Source: Ophioderma brevispina (lineage: Eukaryota > Echinodermata > Ophiuroidea > Amphilepidida > Ophiodermatidae). From it: a DNA stretch of 64,000 bases. The position numbers and the translations under genes were made by a program. This document shows, in pieces, positions 34,317 through 46,539 of the stretch. A model generated the notes under the pieces. The model was not told the DNA's origin, did no database searches, and saw nothing but the letters and a program-made list of their open reading frames with translations. Numbering within the stretch: position 1 is the first letter of the stretch; each line of letters opens with the position of its first letter. The stretch is from NCBI GenBank assembly GCA_023653785.1, contig JAMKCH010007210.1, forward strand, positions 50,573-114,572, in the 5' to 3' direction.

Positions 34317-34870
34317 TCAGGGGCACTGGAATCGGAGGGACATTGGGTGGTACCAGGGTCCGAAGTACCTGAGCATGTGGATCGGATACCCCTCATGCAT
34401 AATCTGCAGTTGGGGACATCCCCAATTGAGGGCTGGCCCAGAAGTACCAGAAAGCCGATGAAGAAGCCGAAAGCCATTTATGCTGGCTGGGACCGACCTG
34501 CTCTCCAAAATTGCTGGGCACACGCCACGACCGAGGCTCCTCTTTCTGCCGAGAAGGGCCCTCACCTTGCCAACAGAAAATCCAGTCTCGATCCCAGAAA
34601 CTGTGGGGCTATGGGAGGAGTGAGAGGATGACTTGTCGAGGTTGATGAACCCGAGTGACTTTATCAGGTCTAGGACCTTCTCTATAAAGGCCGGGAGCCT
34701 CTGCGCGGAGGGTGCACCAGTAAGTAGCCAGTCGTCTAAGAAGACGAAGATGAACTCCGCTACCACTTCACCGAACCTTGTGAAGGTCCGTGGAGCCGTC
34801 GACATTGGGCCGGAGGTTAGGACGGAACTGGTACCCCAAACTCCGCCGTTGGTGGTCCTACAATTCTGTT
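34300..34870 (-). pseudogene. DIRS-like reverse transcriptase, C-terminal half
   Basis: An open frame (34805 to 34317) begins MSTAPRTFTRFGEVVAEFIF and continues VFLDDWLLTGAPSAQRL, holding the DIRS form of the catalytic motif (usually YLDDWLL). It goes on IEKVLDLIKSLGFINLDKSS and FSVGKVRALLGRK. The preceding SAPRTFTR motif places this in the palm. The N-terminal fingers with the first catalytic Asp are missing. This enzyme would copy element RNA. Confidence 0.78.
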
Positions 34871-34884
34871 ATCAAGGCGATATT

Positions 34885-35642
34885 TCAGGGCATTGTCATG
34901 TGACACAACTGTGCAGAGGGCACTTTCGTGATTGATATCAATGCAACCGTACAAAAGCACCTTGATATCATGCCAGAATTACTGGCGCCTGGCCACAGTC
35001 TGAGTGGTTGTGACACCGTGGCACCATTATACGGCATTAGCAAAAGGCTGGAGCTTGAAAGTATTACGAGGTAAAAAGTGTTCATTACCCTGCCTGGGGT
35101 GACTTCGATCGTCATCAAGGTGAAGGTGATGTCCTGAGGCGTCAACATGCATCTTTGGCAGCTATGGGCAATCTGACCTATCGTGCGCTGTCGGAGGCAA
35201 GAACACAAACGTAATGACATAAAGTTCGAAGTCGGATTTGACCTAAACTATGTTCTCTGCCAACCACTAATGAAGCCTTAAGGAAAATGTAGACCATGCA
35301 CATCTTCAGGTTAGCACTATCTGGAGGGATGCTCTGATATGATCCATCTGAACTGGTACCAATCAGCATAGCTGGAGGAACGAGAAGGCCAGTCTTTTTC
35401 TTGTTTTTTGGCCCCCCCCCAGAGTCGCCAGTGCCCAATGATGTGCCCTTAGCTCATAATGAATTATTGAGTTGATTAAGTGCTAATTGTGGAGGTAAAG
35501 TGCTCATGTTGACATGGGGAGGTGAGACACCATGTGGATCAAAGGTTGTGGATGTGTCTCTGGAAATATGACTTGTCCATCTTCTGTTCATGCCATGGAG
35601 AGAGGAATGTCGAAAGATAGAAACAAAAACAAGTAAACACAA
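34885..35642 (-). other. Unrecognised minus-strand reading frames
   Basis: Two minus frames (35642-35454 and 35438-35178) lie in the same frame separated by one TAA, together about 155 codons. The first contains GMNRRWTSHISRDTSTTFDP, the second GGGPKNKKKTGLLVPPAM. A third frame (35220-34885) contains QRTIGQIAHSCQRCMLTPQD. The run of open sequence and the unusual composition suggest a former gene or element ORF, perhaps 5' material joined to the truncated DIRS copy. No family is assigned. Confidence 0.3.
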
Positions 35643-35749
35643 GCGTAATTAAGAAAACGGACAAGAATGAGACTGAGGTAATGGACAATAATGTCAAGTA
35701 TAGGTGTGCCATTGATCTGGTTGGCGTATCAATTGAACAACTAGTAGTA

Positions 35750-35864
35750 CGGTGTAGAAGTAACCATGGTCCGGCGTACTCATTAGTCCGGGAACAATGG
35801 TGAAAATTCTATGAGCCCAGCGGGGATATGGCCTCCCCCGGACTATATCTGCTTTCACACCGGT
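35750..35864. mobile_element. MITE-A, internally deleted copy
   Basis: Left end acggtgtagaagtaac with gtccggcgtactcattagtcc, right end ggactatatctgctttcacaccggt. It is the same as the right-hand unit at 2050-2226 but lacks about 60 bp of the middle. Confidence 0.75.
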
Positions 35865-35984
35865 TTACTTATACTCTACACAATGGTTATTATAGGGCTT
35901 ATAGTGTACCGACTGTAAAAAATCATCCCCTAGAGTAATGTGTAAGAAAATGCTTTGCTACATTATCATTGATTGGAGTGTGCT

Positions 35985-36210
35985 GACGGTAGCCCTTGCC
36001 TCCGTGTTGAGAGGTTCAGCGCCCGCACTTTCTCCAAGGGGTTTTCTTCGCAGCAGTAGTTGAACTTGGCCGATGATCAGATCTTCTTGAGAAGTAGACG
36101 TGCATTTACAAGCTTGATCATTGAAAAGTGGAACAAAGTATATAATATTTCTCTACCGCTGAGTTATTCCATGTGACGTAAGGGCAAACAACACCCACAA
36201 CGTTACATCT
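35985..36210 (+). repeat. 215 bp direct repeat, left copy
   Basis: It matches 38995-39218 in order and strand, from tagccct..gcctccgtgttgaga through tttctccaag, ttcgcag, agtagttgaact, tgatca, gaagta.acgtgcatttaca, gcttgatcatt and aacaaagtatataa to catgtgacgtaagggcaaac. No coding frame. The pair encloses 2.8 kb of otherwise low-repeat sequence. Confidence 0.8.
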
Positions 36211-38994
36211 GGTGCGATTCCGTGGTAAAATTCCGGTACCTGAGTGAAAAGGATGTTTTAACGAAACAGTTTTGTCATCACAAAGGCAATTTTTTAAATT
36301 TTCAGCGCTTTTGAAGTTACCTTGTTATTGCTTGATCCAACAGGTTACTTTCGGTGTTTGATTTACGGATAAAATGAACGTGAGCAGAAAACCTATTCAT
36401 CTTGTCCGCCGCCTGAGCCAAGCTTCAACAGCGGCGGGCCACCTGGGCAGATTATGGTGACTGTGAAAGTGAATTCTTCATGTTAATGCATCGAACTTGT
36501 GGAAAATTTTAAAGTTTTGAATCACTGAGTGAAATGAGCAGAATTCTGAGAAACGAGGCCATGTGATTGGGGCTGCGTCTCGTCATTTTGATACATCAAC
36601 ACGATTATGCTTTTTTTTGATTCAACTGTTTAAATCTTTTTCACTGAACACCAGAACTTTGATTTGAATTATGCTTGGATTTTGAGTTGACGTGGATGTT
36701 AGTGATGCTTTGGAAACAGTATGCTGAAGCCAAACTTTGCTTGAATGAATAATGATGAGGTCCACGATTTTGTGAAACTGGAAGGATGAAGTGAGGCAGT
36801 ACCTTTGTGATCAATTATATATTATTTTTCCTTGCTCCCCAGGAAGCGTTAATCTACTTTCAAAACTGAATGGAGCTCGTTCTGCTGTGACCCCACCTCC
36901 AGACTGTGTGCTCTTCATTTTTGTTCTGTGGATCGTCAACCTTTCCCTGGTGATTTTCCGGTGACGATAGGGGGACGTACAATCCGATGCATGCGTTGGG
37001 CATGAGAGAAGTTACTTCGTCTCAAGTTGGAACTGTGCCGTTGGATGGACAAGGTGTTTGGCAATAAAAATGTAAACTAAAATGCAAAATAATAGTTGGC
37101 TTCAATTGTTGAAGCATACGTGTTTGGAATCATTTTGAAGCTGGACTGTAGCTGCAAGGTGACAATTAGCATAGCATTTAAATGTGAAATAAAATGAACT
37201 TAATCCTCTATTTTAATGTCAATGAACATTTGGTAATTTCATACTTATCAAGTTAAAATCAGAATCAGTAATGGTAAGGATTGTAGTTAAGGTTTTTGAA
37301 CTGTCGTCAATATATTTGTTGTCATTTAGCTGTACACAAGATGTCCCGCGTTCCGCGTTTTTGGGGAACTTTTCCGGAACTTGTTTTATAAGGCTGGCGC
37401 CTTGTTTGTATTTTTGTCGATCCTCCGATAGGGTTGCATAAAATTCGCATGAAATCTAGGTATTTTGTACTGCAAATGTCAGTAACGAGTGAAATTATGG
37501 TATTGTGACTGATATATGAGATAGACTGGGCTCCCGAATGGTCTGTGGAGGATATTTTTTTCGACGTCAAGTCAACCTGTTTTAAATGTTCGCGAGGTAC
37601 AATGAGCTACAGCTGTAGGGTTTCAGTAAAGTGTTCACTTGTAAATTTTTGTAAAAATTCGGACATTTCCATAGCTCTGCGCTAACGTACCGAGTATTGT
37701 ATTTTTCTCACTGTAAACGAATAGTAAAATTTGCTGCCACAGTGAAATGTTTTCTTGAAATCATCTGTACGAAGCCACAAGTGTGTTCCACAAAATGATA
37801 GAGTCTTGTTACTGTGTAAAGTTGGCATTTGTACGAAGCGACCAAACTAAAGGTAACTCACATTGTCACACTTTTGGTATTGTCCCCTATAGTTGGAAAG
37901 GAGGCAACTATTTAAAGACAGTGAGTATGTCATTAGTTTTAACAGTCCACATTTGCCACGTTATCCATTTTCTGTGTAAATCGAATTTTCAATTGAAAGG
38001 TTCGTGCGTGCCCCTGCGCAAGCTGTCAATCAAAAGCGAAACTAGGCGTGGTTTTGTGATTTTTGCAAATTTTATAGAGTCTTTTCCAGTTTTTCTTTTA
38101 TTTGAAAACTTTTTCAGAAATCAGAAGTGTGTTTTTAATTTCCTTCACTTGGTCAAAACATGTTCCAAAACTTTCCCACACGAGACCTTTTTGTCAATTT
38201 CATTCCAGGTGTACTTGTATGGACACGATTTCGTTAGCCTTATGGGAGTGGCTAACCCATGAAATCAGGTTCATCAGGCAACTGCAAGTGTCTTGTTGAA
38301 TGTCTCGGGCGGCAAAACACAAAGACATAACTATGCAGCCGTCCTCGTACCACTTGTACCACGTGGTGTTTTTATACATACATCTCACGCACATGACTGT
38401 CGCAAATTCCCAGGTGTTCTTTAGTGCAAGTTGAAAATGAATGTTTTTCAGAATATTTGTGATAAATATTAAAAAACAGAAAAAAACTAAATTTTTGCAT
38501 ATTTTTTGATTTATTGATTTAAACTTTTGATGTGAGACTAATTGTGGAATTAATATGGGATGAAGATCAGTTAGAAAGAAATTAATGTTCATTATCAAAA
38601 AAATGGTTAGTGATTTTGGCAGTCTTTTCATTGAGTGTTTTGGAATTTTTCCAAATTATACTGAAATTGAATTTTATAACAATTTGTGGACTTTTGCTCC
38701 ATGCAGCTGGTCAAGGCCTTTGTTTTGCACTTCATGTTTGACATGCAGGACCCTCCTTGTGGCTTTCTTTCACTGCACCTTGGCAGTGGATGTCCTCCAT
38801 TGAAGGTTTAGCACCATCTTACCTTAACAGTTGGATTGGGATAAGCCTTAGCAGTTGTACGTTTTTTAGATTGCAAATAAAAACATTTTATTATTCATAC
38901 AAACATGATTTTTATTCCTTGTCAATATTACTCTAAAATTGGTAACATTCTAAAGCTTCGGTGGAACTCGCTTGGGAAAGCGGGGGTTATGTGA
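36211..38994. other. 2.8 kb segment between direct repeats, no gene recognised
   Basis: Little similarity to the rest of the window and few homopolymer runs. A plus-strand frame of 159 codons (37783-38262) and a minus-strand frame of 143 codons (38631-38200) overlap, have AT-driven composition and no motif, so neither is called. An AATAAA follows a T-rich stretch near 38873. The segment could hold a non-coding transcript or intronic sequence, which cannot be shown here. Confidence 0.35.
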
Positions 38995-39218
38995 CGTAGC
39001 CCTCTGGCCTCCGTGTTGAGAAGTCTAAGCGCCTCCTTTCTCCAAGTGGGTTCTTCGCAGTAGTTGAACTGGCAATGATCATGAGCTTCTTGCGAAGTAT
39101 ACGTGCATTTACAGCTTGATCATTAAATGAACAAAGTATATAAATTTCTCTACCGTTTGGAGTTTATTTCCTTTTTCCCCCCATGTGACGTAAGGGCAAA
39201 CAAACCACCCAAACGTTC
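38995..39218 (+). repeat. 215 bp direct repeat, right copy
   Basis: Partner of 35985-36210, with scattered substitutions and small indels. Both end in caaac ... aacgtt. Confidence 0.8.
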
Positions 39219-39389
39219 AGGAGGTAAATCATTTTACGAAAATCAGCGCCTGTAAAACATTCAGCGGCGGCCATCTTGAATATCTTTTTTGTTATCCAAT
39301 GTGACAATTAAAATTTAGTATTTTATATTTCCAATACATATTATGACCAAGGACATAACAGTCCAACTTACATTGTAGACTTGTATTTT

Positions 39390-39745
39390 TGGTGCACTCT
39401 CAATGAAAATGTGCAATTTTGTGATTTCCTTCCCTACTTCAAAATGGCCGCCATCTTGGATTTCACTAAATTATTCAAGCATGACTCGAAATATCTACAT
39501 TTGCCATTTTAAGTTTCCTACCCAAACGTCCACAATTAGCAAACAAAACACTATTTCCTTGCATTTTTGGGTTGACCTGTCCTTGGTAAAATGCAATTTT
39601 AGAGTTTTTAACAGCCCACATGGCGGCATCTTGGATTTCTCAAATTGGCCCAAGGGTGGCAATTTTTACAACCCACTTGGTGTCCAGTTGTATCACCCTT
39701 TCATAGAGATAATCAGCGAAAAAATATTTATCAGATTTTTGATCT
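39390..39745 (-). repeat. Dispersed repeat H, inverted copy
   Basis: Reverse complement of 32090-32560. It carries ggccgccatcttgg near 39443 and ggcggcatcttgg near 39622. No coding frame. Confidence 0.65.
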
Positions 39746-39797
39746 CATGACCAAAATCAGCTTCCCCCGCTGCCGGACTATATCCCATAAACTGCGT

Positions 39798-40770
39798 TTT
39801 TGCGTTTCGCAGTACCATTAATCTTTTCAGATTTGTGTGTTCGAGGATTGCGTTTACATGAACTAAATTATAATAGGACTACTCACTTTAATTTGCGTTG
39901 GATACTATGTTTATAGTAGAATAAATCCTCATAGGTGCAAACATACCTAACCTTTTAAGATATCGACATCACTCAGATCAATGCATCTTGTGGGAAATAG
40001 AAATTAAATAATCTGTCGTCTAATGGTTGAATGGTAGCTTATGGTTAAAACAAACTTTCTGTGCACACAAAGAACTACTTCTTATTCATGTGGGGGGTCT
40101 TGTATCAGTGCATGCGTATATTGACAGCTACATCAATGTCGTACCGCTAAAATACTGACTCTTTAAAAGTCAACTGAAACCTAAAAGATATCAATGAAAT
40201 GATGATTCCGGTATTTGTCTTGGTTTTTTTTATTATCCATTGTTATGGTTTGTTTCATTTGATCTATCATGGTGTTTTATTACTATTCCTTTGTACTCTA
40301 TTTTAGATAAGTTTGTATACATAAAAGGCATGTACGAGCGTATATCTAGTTTTTAGAAATATGTCATTTCAAATTTGATACTTACAACGTGTTGTAAAGC
40401 TTTTGTGATATATTATCTAGTTTTGAGAAATATTCTAAGTCATTCTGAATTGGGGATTAAATTATATACTTTCTGCTTAAAGCACTTTGTGATCATCTTT
40501 GTGAACCATAGGTAACATGATATATGACAATGTCCGAGGATGTATCAAAATTAAAATTAAAAGGCCGCCGTTAAGCCAATCTAGTAGAAAATCGCCAAAA
40601 TGTGAGGTTTATGCATCGCTTGCAGTTCCTTCAAAATCGTCCAATTATTGCTAGAAATAGCCAAAAGGCTTATAAAGATACAGTTCGGGAAAGTGGGAGC
40701 GTTAAGGACTCGCCGGATAAGAAATGTAGGAGGCCCTCTATAATCATAATAGTTATATTTCACCAATCAA
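39798..40770 (+). repeat. Duplicated block C (pairs with 51585-52830)
   Basis: Ordered matches to 51585-52830 include cgcagtaccattaatctttt, gcgttggatactat, tttaaaagtcaactgaa, gatctatcatggtgttttat, tactattcctttgtactcta and atatactttctg..taaagcactttgtgatcat. The last stretches also occur twice within each block. This copy lacks the MITE-A found in its partner at 52197-52375. No gene. Confidence 0.8.
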
Positions 40771-41795
40771 GTTTGACTTGGTGTTTGACAACTACTTTAT
40801 CATGTCCGACAAAGGTGTTTTTTATCCCACAAATACACTTGGATCAAGAAAAAATGTGAAAATAGAGAAACTTCGGGGCATTCTCTCTGGAAAAAGCAAA
40901 GCCTAGAGCATGCTCCATTTCAATTTACATTATTATTAATGAAGAAACAGGAAGATGTTGCATAGATTGCCTCTGGTATGAACTTGTAAGTGACCCTATA
41001 GATAGACCTTTTGTCCTTCATACGCTATAAAGAGGCTACATGAGGCAATCTTTATAACAATACCCAAATTACCTATTAGCGTATGATGCTAAGATTTGGA
41101 TATATAAACCGTCTCCACCAAGCAGACTTGGAATACAAACAATGGCCAATTAACGCGCAATTATATCATGAGCAAGTTAATACACTATGAGCTATATCAT
41201 TCCCATGGCGCAGTTCCAATAGCTTTCATTCACCATTGTATGAGATACTCCCCTTGTATTTAGTATGATTATGATACCCAGGACGTGCATAGTCAGCTGT
41301 TTTTAACATGTGCTAATCCAAGGCTACTGACTGAGGCCCTTGGTAGATTAGCATGGCATCTATAGAGTGATATGGTATTGTTGTATGTAAAAAGTTCGTG
41401 GTTGTTTGGCCAATTCCAATTAGGTGTTCCGGCCCCCAGAACAACAAAAATGCAAAAAATGAGGTCTTTCCACCCCCAAGAACAGACCGCCACGCACATA
41501 TATGTTGCTAAATAATATAGCGCACGTCATTGCAAGGCGGCATTGTGGTTCTTGGGGGGGAAAGGCTTCAATATGGAAAATTTAATTACCCATTGAGCCT
41601 TATATAAATGTACATAAAACCGACTTTTGGCGAATTTATGTAAAGTGGGAATTTTTTTGAAACACAGCAAAGGTTAAAACTTTGAGCATGCGCTTTATTA
41701 TGCAAAAACGTTTCAAGTTCATCCGTTCTCGTGAAAACTATAGAAGGGCGTCCTTCATTCCTTATCGGCGATGTCATTTTGGTTTTTAATGTATC
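40771..41795. other. About 1 kb without partner in block D, no gene recognised
   Basis: Relative to 52800-52833 this is extra sequence. Minus-strand frames of 61 to 68 codons show no motif. Confidence 0.35.
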
Positions 41796-43230
41796 TTCAA
41801 TTAAGGGAAGAAACCCCAGTTTTAGAAAGTAGGAGGAATTGGGTATCCGGAGAAAACCTGGGAGGGTGAACTTGAACTAGAAAATTTATCGCTAAAGCGA
41901 TAATTCGAGCTCTGAAAGCAATCTCACCATCGTTCGGCTGCGGAGCAGGCGCTTACAAGCTTCTTCCAATTGCTGCGATCCTGGCCAAGGTTGTAATTTG
42001 GTCTGGTTGCACCATATTTTCTCTATTCTCAAACAGGTGACGCACATAATGATCGAAAAAATGACATACGTTGCCGACACGGTCTCTTTTTACCATTATG
42101 GGTGTGTATAAAGAGCTGTCAAAATTTAGCTGATTCGTCATCTGGCAATGTGGAGTATATGCCAAGGAATTAAGCCTGACGAGGTCGTTACAACCTCTTG
42201 AATAGAGGCTTGTGCTGGTCATTGTGTAAATGGTGACATTGGGTACGTGATCAGTTCATTTGGTGTTCAGAGTTATCACGGAAGCAAGAGGTGGCGAATA
42301 TATTTAGTTTGCTTTTCATATCTTGTGGGATGACCCATATAGAAGTACTAGACACATGTTGTGTTGAAACGCATTACTTTGGTGGTTATAGGTATGGATG
42401 AATTTCTTCCATACTGCTCCAATTCCAGAAAGCCATCAGGAGCCAGTGCTTTGCCGCCTTTTTAGATCACTTGCACTAGATGAAAACCATAGACCCGAGA
42501 TTCTGAAATCGGTCCATGATGTTGGACGGTCATAGAATTGGAGTGTAGGACGAGATCACAATTTATTGTCATTGACTCGTGTCTTTGGGTACACGATTAT
42601 AAGACCAATGTCTTTTGCTGCTGAAGCTGGCCTGCTCAACTGAGTTTGGCCCGTGAGGGCATAGACTCTAGAAGGGAAAGGCGTAGCAAAATTGAGATCG
42701 TTTTGGCCGGGCAAACCTACTAGATCGGGAGTGGGTGTGTTACAAATTCCGAGTCATCCCAGTGTGGCTTGTTTAAAAGTAATCCACAACTGATGGAATT
42801 ACAAAGGGTGCAAGTAGGCCTATATATACCCATGCAGGACTCCCGTGGTTACATCAAAAGGCTCTGAAATGTTTCCGTTCACAATTTTCACTGCACTTTG
42901 TGAGTGCTGACAGGACGTGATGGCTTGACCACTACTTAAGGGAAATGCCATAATGACGTAATATGGAGAACATGAGGTCCTATTGATAGAATCAAAGGCT
43001 TTATTAAAGTCGAGAAAGGGACAGATAAGAGGAGGTTGATGGTCTTTGAATTCCTCCATAACCGTCCAAGGATGTGTGTCTGCTGCGCACAACTACGGCC
43101 TGGACGGAAACGGCTGGTGTCATAAGTATTGGATCACCAATGGTAAAATTTCTGTTTAACAGAATTTGGTTGGTAAACCTTAGCAGCTATTGGCATCAGA
43201 TAATCCCCCGGTAGTTCATTGATGAGTGAC
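41796..43230 (-). pseudogene. LINE reverse transcriptase and 3' end (clade not assigned)
   Basis: The minus strand gives NYRGIISMPIAAKVYNQILL (near 43210-43150), FRPGRSCAQQTHIL (near 43110), FLDFNKAFDSINRTS (near 43020, first catalytic Asp region) and VKIVNGNISEPFDVTTGVL (near 42880). The FADD region is lost, then SRPASAAKDIGLIIVYPKT follows near 42610, ASDLKRR near 42465 and LFNTTC..LVLLYG near 42370. The C-terminal stretch has MTSTSLYSRG, LAYTPHCQMTN, FFDHYVRHLFENRENMVQPD and SNWKKLVSACSAAE (ending near 41930). Stops and frameshifts are many. The last 130 bp (41796-41925) recur at 52833-52945 and probably are the 3' UTR of this family. An APE endonuclease part was not found. Confidence 0.72.
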
Positions 43231-43834
43231 CATTTGTTTGCGCCTCTGGTGCATTAACACTCTCTCTAAGCTCCAGATTCTCTATTTTTTCTGGATCTAC
43301 TTCCGTTTTAATGATCCTATATCTTGTGATAGTTATACTACAGAGAAAAACATTATTGGCTTCATCAATTTACGGGAAGCATCACAATTTATTTTGAGAA
43401 AAATTGTTTGATTTTCTGAATAGTGTGCCTGAAAATATCAAATTGGTATTACAGCAGTGTGCATGGATTCTACCATACACAAAACTCATGAGTGCTCATC
43501 ACAATTGATACAAAACTGCTGATCTGGAGTTTACATAGCTGGTTTCACCGTATTGTTGGTTTACTCGCCTCCTCTTGATCACTCCAAATTTCACCTTGAC
43601 TATGGCTCATATATGATTCTCTTATTCTAGACTGCCGCTGGGGTTTAATTGGCATGCTAAGTGGCCGTTTCCTCACGTTCAAACTTTTTGAACACTGAAA
43701 GAGCTAAAAACTTTGTGGAGTCCAACCAACTCAGCGGGTGAAACAGAGGTGGAAAACACAAGTGATTAATATTCTCATGCTGCCGTACTGACCTACAATT
43801 ATTGGATTATGGACTGCAACCAGTTGGAAATAGG
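43231..43834. other. No gene recognised
   Basis: AT-rich spacer between oppositely oriented LINE remnants. A 61-codon frame at 43226-43411 has no motif. Confidence 0.35.
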
Positions 43835-44330
43835 ACACATAGTGAATATGTTACCTATCACAAAATGGACGCCCTTTGCATTACCGAGATCTTGGTTGAG
43901 ACCTTGACCCATGTCAGAGGCGAACTTAAACCACCTGGTTACGTCCTTCATAAATGTGCCTCTCGACTCAGATAATAATCATCATGGCGTAAATGGGCAT
44001 TTATAACAAGACTCACTTGTCCTAGATCTTGTAACTGGCCTTGAACTTCCCTGGAATACGTTCTTGAGTATTGATTGTTTCCAATGCAGTACATTACTCT
44101 TTACAATTGTACGGTGTACGACCTATATCCAATCATATAAGAATGGTTTACTGTCCCAATGTTCTGAGAGTTTGACAATTCATTGACTATGTCAATCTTC
44201 TACTTCTACCTGGAGAGTCCTTCTATTTGGGGTAACTTTCAATGTTCATGTTTGTGGATTCTCCTGACAAATCAGTAATAGTGAAGACGATGGGGGAGAA
44301 GTAGAGAAACCGTCTTGTGGTCTTCCCCTG
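43835..44330 (+). pseudogene. CR1-like LINE endonuclease fragment
   Basis: Starting near 43858, the frame reads HKMDALCITEILVETLTHVR, then LKPPGYVLHKCASRLR, after stops SQCSESLTIH and STSTWRVLLFG and further pieces resembling LLLLPGELLILGDFNFHVD. This matches the N-terminal part of CR1/L2-type APE endonucleases (the D.L.ITETWL and GDFN motifs). The catalytic Glu region (CITE) is readable. No RT follows; another LINE begins about 120 bp on. Confidence 0.58.
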
Positions 44331-44449
44331 TTAAATGCGAAGGCAGCGAACTAATCTCTAACACTCCAAACATGTTTCCATTAACACTCATTCTTAAGTA
44401 TACCCATATCATGGACTCGAACCTCAGCGCAGGTCTTTTCTAAGGTCTG

Positions 44450-45110
44450 CCGTGACTATAGGCGTCATTGAATTTGGAGGGGGTTTTTCCAATCAAAAAG
44501 TCCATCTTGCTGATTTGTGTAACAATCTCCAATGCGATGTCCTATGTCTGCAGAAACCCCAGAGGAATCAATAACCACCGCCCAACCATACCAGTAATGG
44601 TCCTTGCCACCGAGAGACCACATCGACATATGGAGTGCTCTATTTGGTATGAGAACAGGCACAGAGTAGAAGCACCCTCATGTCTGATGATAACAACATC
44701 GAAGTCCTCACCATTGAGCTTAGCTCTGTCATAGTTACAACTGTCTACAAACCTCCTCCAGTAGACTTCGAGCACCCTCAACTCAACCCTGGAATTCATC
44801 AAACCTACTTCTTCATTGGCGACTTCAACAGCATAGTACCCAATGGGGCTACATGAAACTAATAAAGACGGACAGAGTGTCGAAGAATGGATAGACATCA
44901 CATCTACGTCTCCTTCACGACTCTAAGCTGCCTCCATCATTTCATATTGCCCGTTGGAAGAGAAAGGGTTCAACCCGATCTTGGCTATTGTTAGCAAAAA
45001 ACATCTCTAACCTGTGTAGCAAAATTGTTCTGGATCTGTTCCACAAACTCAACATCGAACCATCGGTATCCAAGTCAACACTGCAGTAAGACCAAACAAA
45101 GTTGGGGGTG
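44450..45110 (+). pseudogene. Jockey-like endonuclease
   Basis: Broken frames give KKVHLADLCNNLQCDVLCLQ (near 44495-44555), NHRPTIP, MVLATERPHR, MSDDNNIEVLTIELSSVIVT (near 44680-44740), YKPPPVDFEHPQLN, YFFIGDFNS (near 44810), ETNKDGQSVEEWIDIT and LAIV, then QHRTIGIQVNTAVRP (near 45050-45095). The VYKPP, GDFNS and QHR.. motifs are the catalytic landmarks of the APE fold. Confidence 0.7.
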
Positions 45111-46340
45111 GCCCCCCCTTTTAAAAGCGCCGCTTCTAACTACGGACGTGAAAGGAATCTCCAAAATCCCATACTATACAAATTGCCCACTGTGACAGAC
45201 TGCACTGAGATTCATACCCCAGAGGCTGTAGGACGGATTTACCAGGCACAACCCCCCTTCAGGAATGTGCTAGAGATAATCAAGAGTATCATCAAATCCC
45301 CATGTTTGAAGCTGATTCCTTTTTCGTCTGAAACAACGCTAAAGGTGAGGAAGTCTCGGGAAGTATCTCCCAGGAAAAAGATCAAAACCTGGCATACTTT
45401 AATTGATTCCACCGATATGACCCATAGACAGCAAGAAAGCATGGTCTAAACCATCCGAAACTCCGAGGGATCCAACAGAACCTCCACAGCATACCAATGT
45501 CACACAGACAACCCAACCAAGTTGCCCACCAACTGCTTTTAAATGGCAAAGTGCAGCAAGAAACCCAGATGATCAATCTAGACCATAAAGGTAAGAGGTG
45601 ACCCTGGTTTCACTCGCCCCTCAACATGGACGAATTGGAACCGGTATTGCTAAACTTCAACAACAGGAAAAGCAGTTGCCCTTGACAACATCGCTAACGA
45701 GCAACTAAAAAATCTTGGCCCAGTCGCAAAGGAATGGCTTCTTGATCTCTACAATTTCTGCCTTATTTCCCACAGCTTCCCAAATGATCTGGAGAAAGCA
45801 CATGTTTATGGCCCTCCTAAAGCATGGGAAAGATCCATCCCAATCCCAAGAGCTACAGTCCTATATCACTCCTTAGCCATACCTACAGGCTCTTTGAATG
45901 TCTCCTGCTCCATCGTATCGCACCTGGTAGACTAAACCCTCATAACGAGAACAAGCAGTTTCCGCCAGGCAAGTCAACAACAATCCAATTACTCAACCTA
46001 ACTTAACACATTTAGGATGGTTTCGAGAAGGGTATACATGGTAACCGGAGCTGTGTTCGTCGACCTATCAGCGTACATACACTGTTACTCCCAAGATGCC
46101 TACTCCATAAGATCCTGGCAATTACAAGGACAATCCGCTTGACTGATCTTATCCGAGGATTGCTGCAAACAGGGGATGTTTTATTTGTTCAGCTTAGGCG
46201 CGAAGAAGAGCCAATGGGCGTAGCTCAAGAATGGTGTACCTAAACCACAAGGGAGCTTGCTTGTACCTCTCCTGTTCAACCTATCAGCCACGACGCAACC
46301 TAGGAGTGACAGGAACCTGTCGTTTTATTTATGCAACGAT
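45111..46340 (+). pseudogene. Jockey-like linker and RT start
   Basis: After the endonuclease come the linker (GCRTDL, DMTHRQQE, NQVAHQLLLNGKVQQET near 45510-45570), then KAVALDNIANEQLKNLGPVA and KEWLLDLYNFCLISHSFPND (45670-45790). A frame change leads to KSYSPISLLSHTYRLFECLL and LHRIAP (45845-45925), then PPGKSTTIQLLNLT (near 45960-46005), VFVDLSAYIH-like sequence near 46050 and an LPQGS-like site near 46245. The YADD motif is not clear near 46340. Confidence 0.68.
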
Positions 46341-46539
46341 CTCTTATAAGACCCACAATGAGAATGACTAAGAGTAAAGTATGTTCAAGCAATAACATCT
46401 TCAACAAACTCACTGGCACCAGATGGGTGCTCGCCCACATACCCTAAGATCAGACGGCACTTGCCCTGTGCACTCATAGTGTCCCGCCCAGTATGCCTGC
46501 CCTGTAAAGATCAACCTATGCCAAAAAGCTTGATTCCAC

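Larger units (their letters stand above)
32590..34870 (-). mobile_element. DIRS-like retroelement remnant (RT, RNase H, tyrosine recombinase)
   Basis: Read on the minus strand, the DIRS order RT, RNase H, linker, tyrosine recombinase is preserved over 2.3 kb with frameshifts. Both ends are truncated: the RT lacks its N-terminal part beyond about 34870, and the recombinase fades at about 32590 before the box with His, Arg and Tyr. No terminal repeats are seen. Repeat H abuts the 3' side. Confidence 0.78.

Noticed and set aside
32694..34631. Plus-strand frames opposite the DIRS remnant (for example 32911-33162 and 34347-34631)
   Set aside because: Shadows of minus-strand RT, RNase H and recombinase sequence, which carry the recognisable motifs.
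37783..38262. 159-codon open frame
   Set aside because: AT-driven composition, no motif, overlapped on the other strand by a 143-codon frame. No splice or homology support visible.
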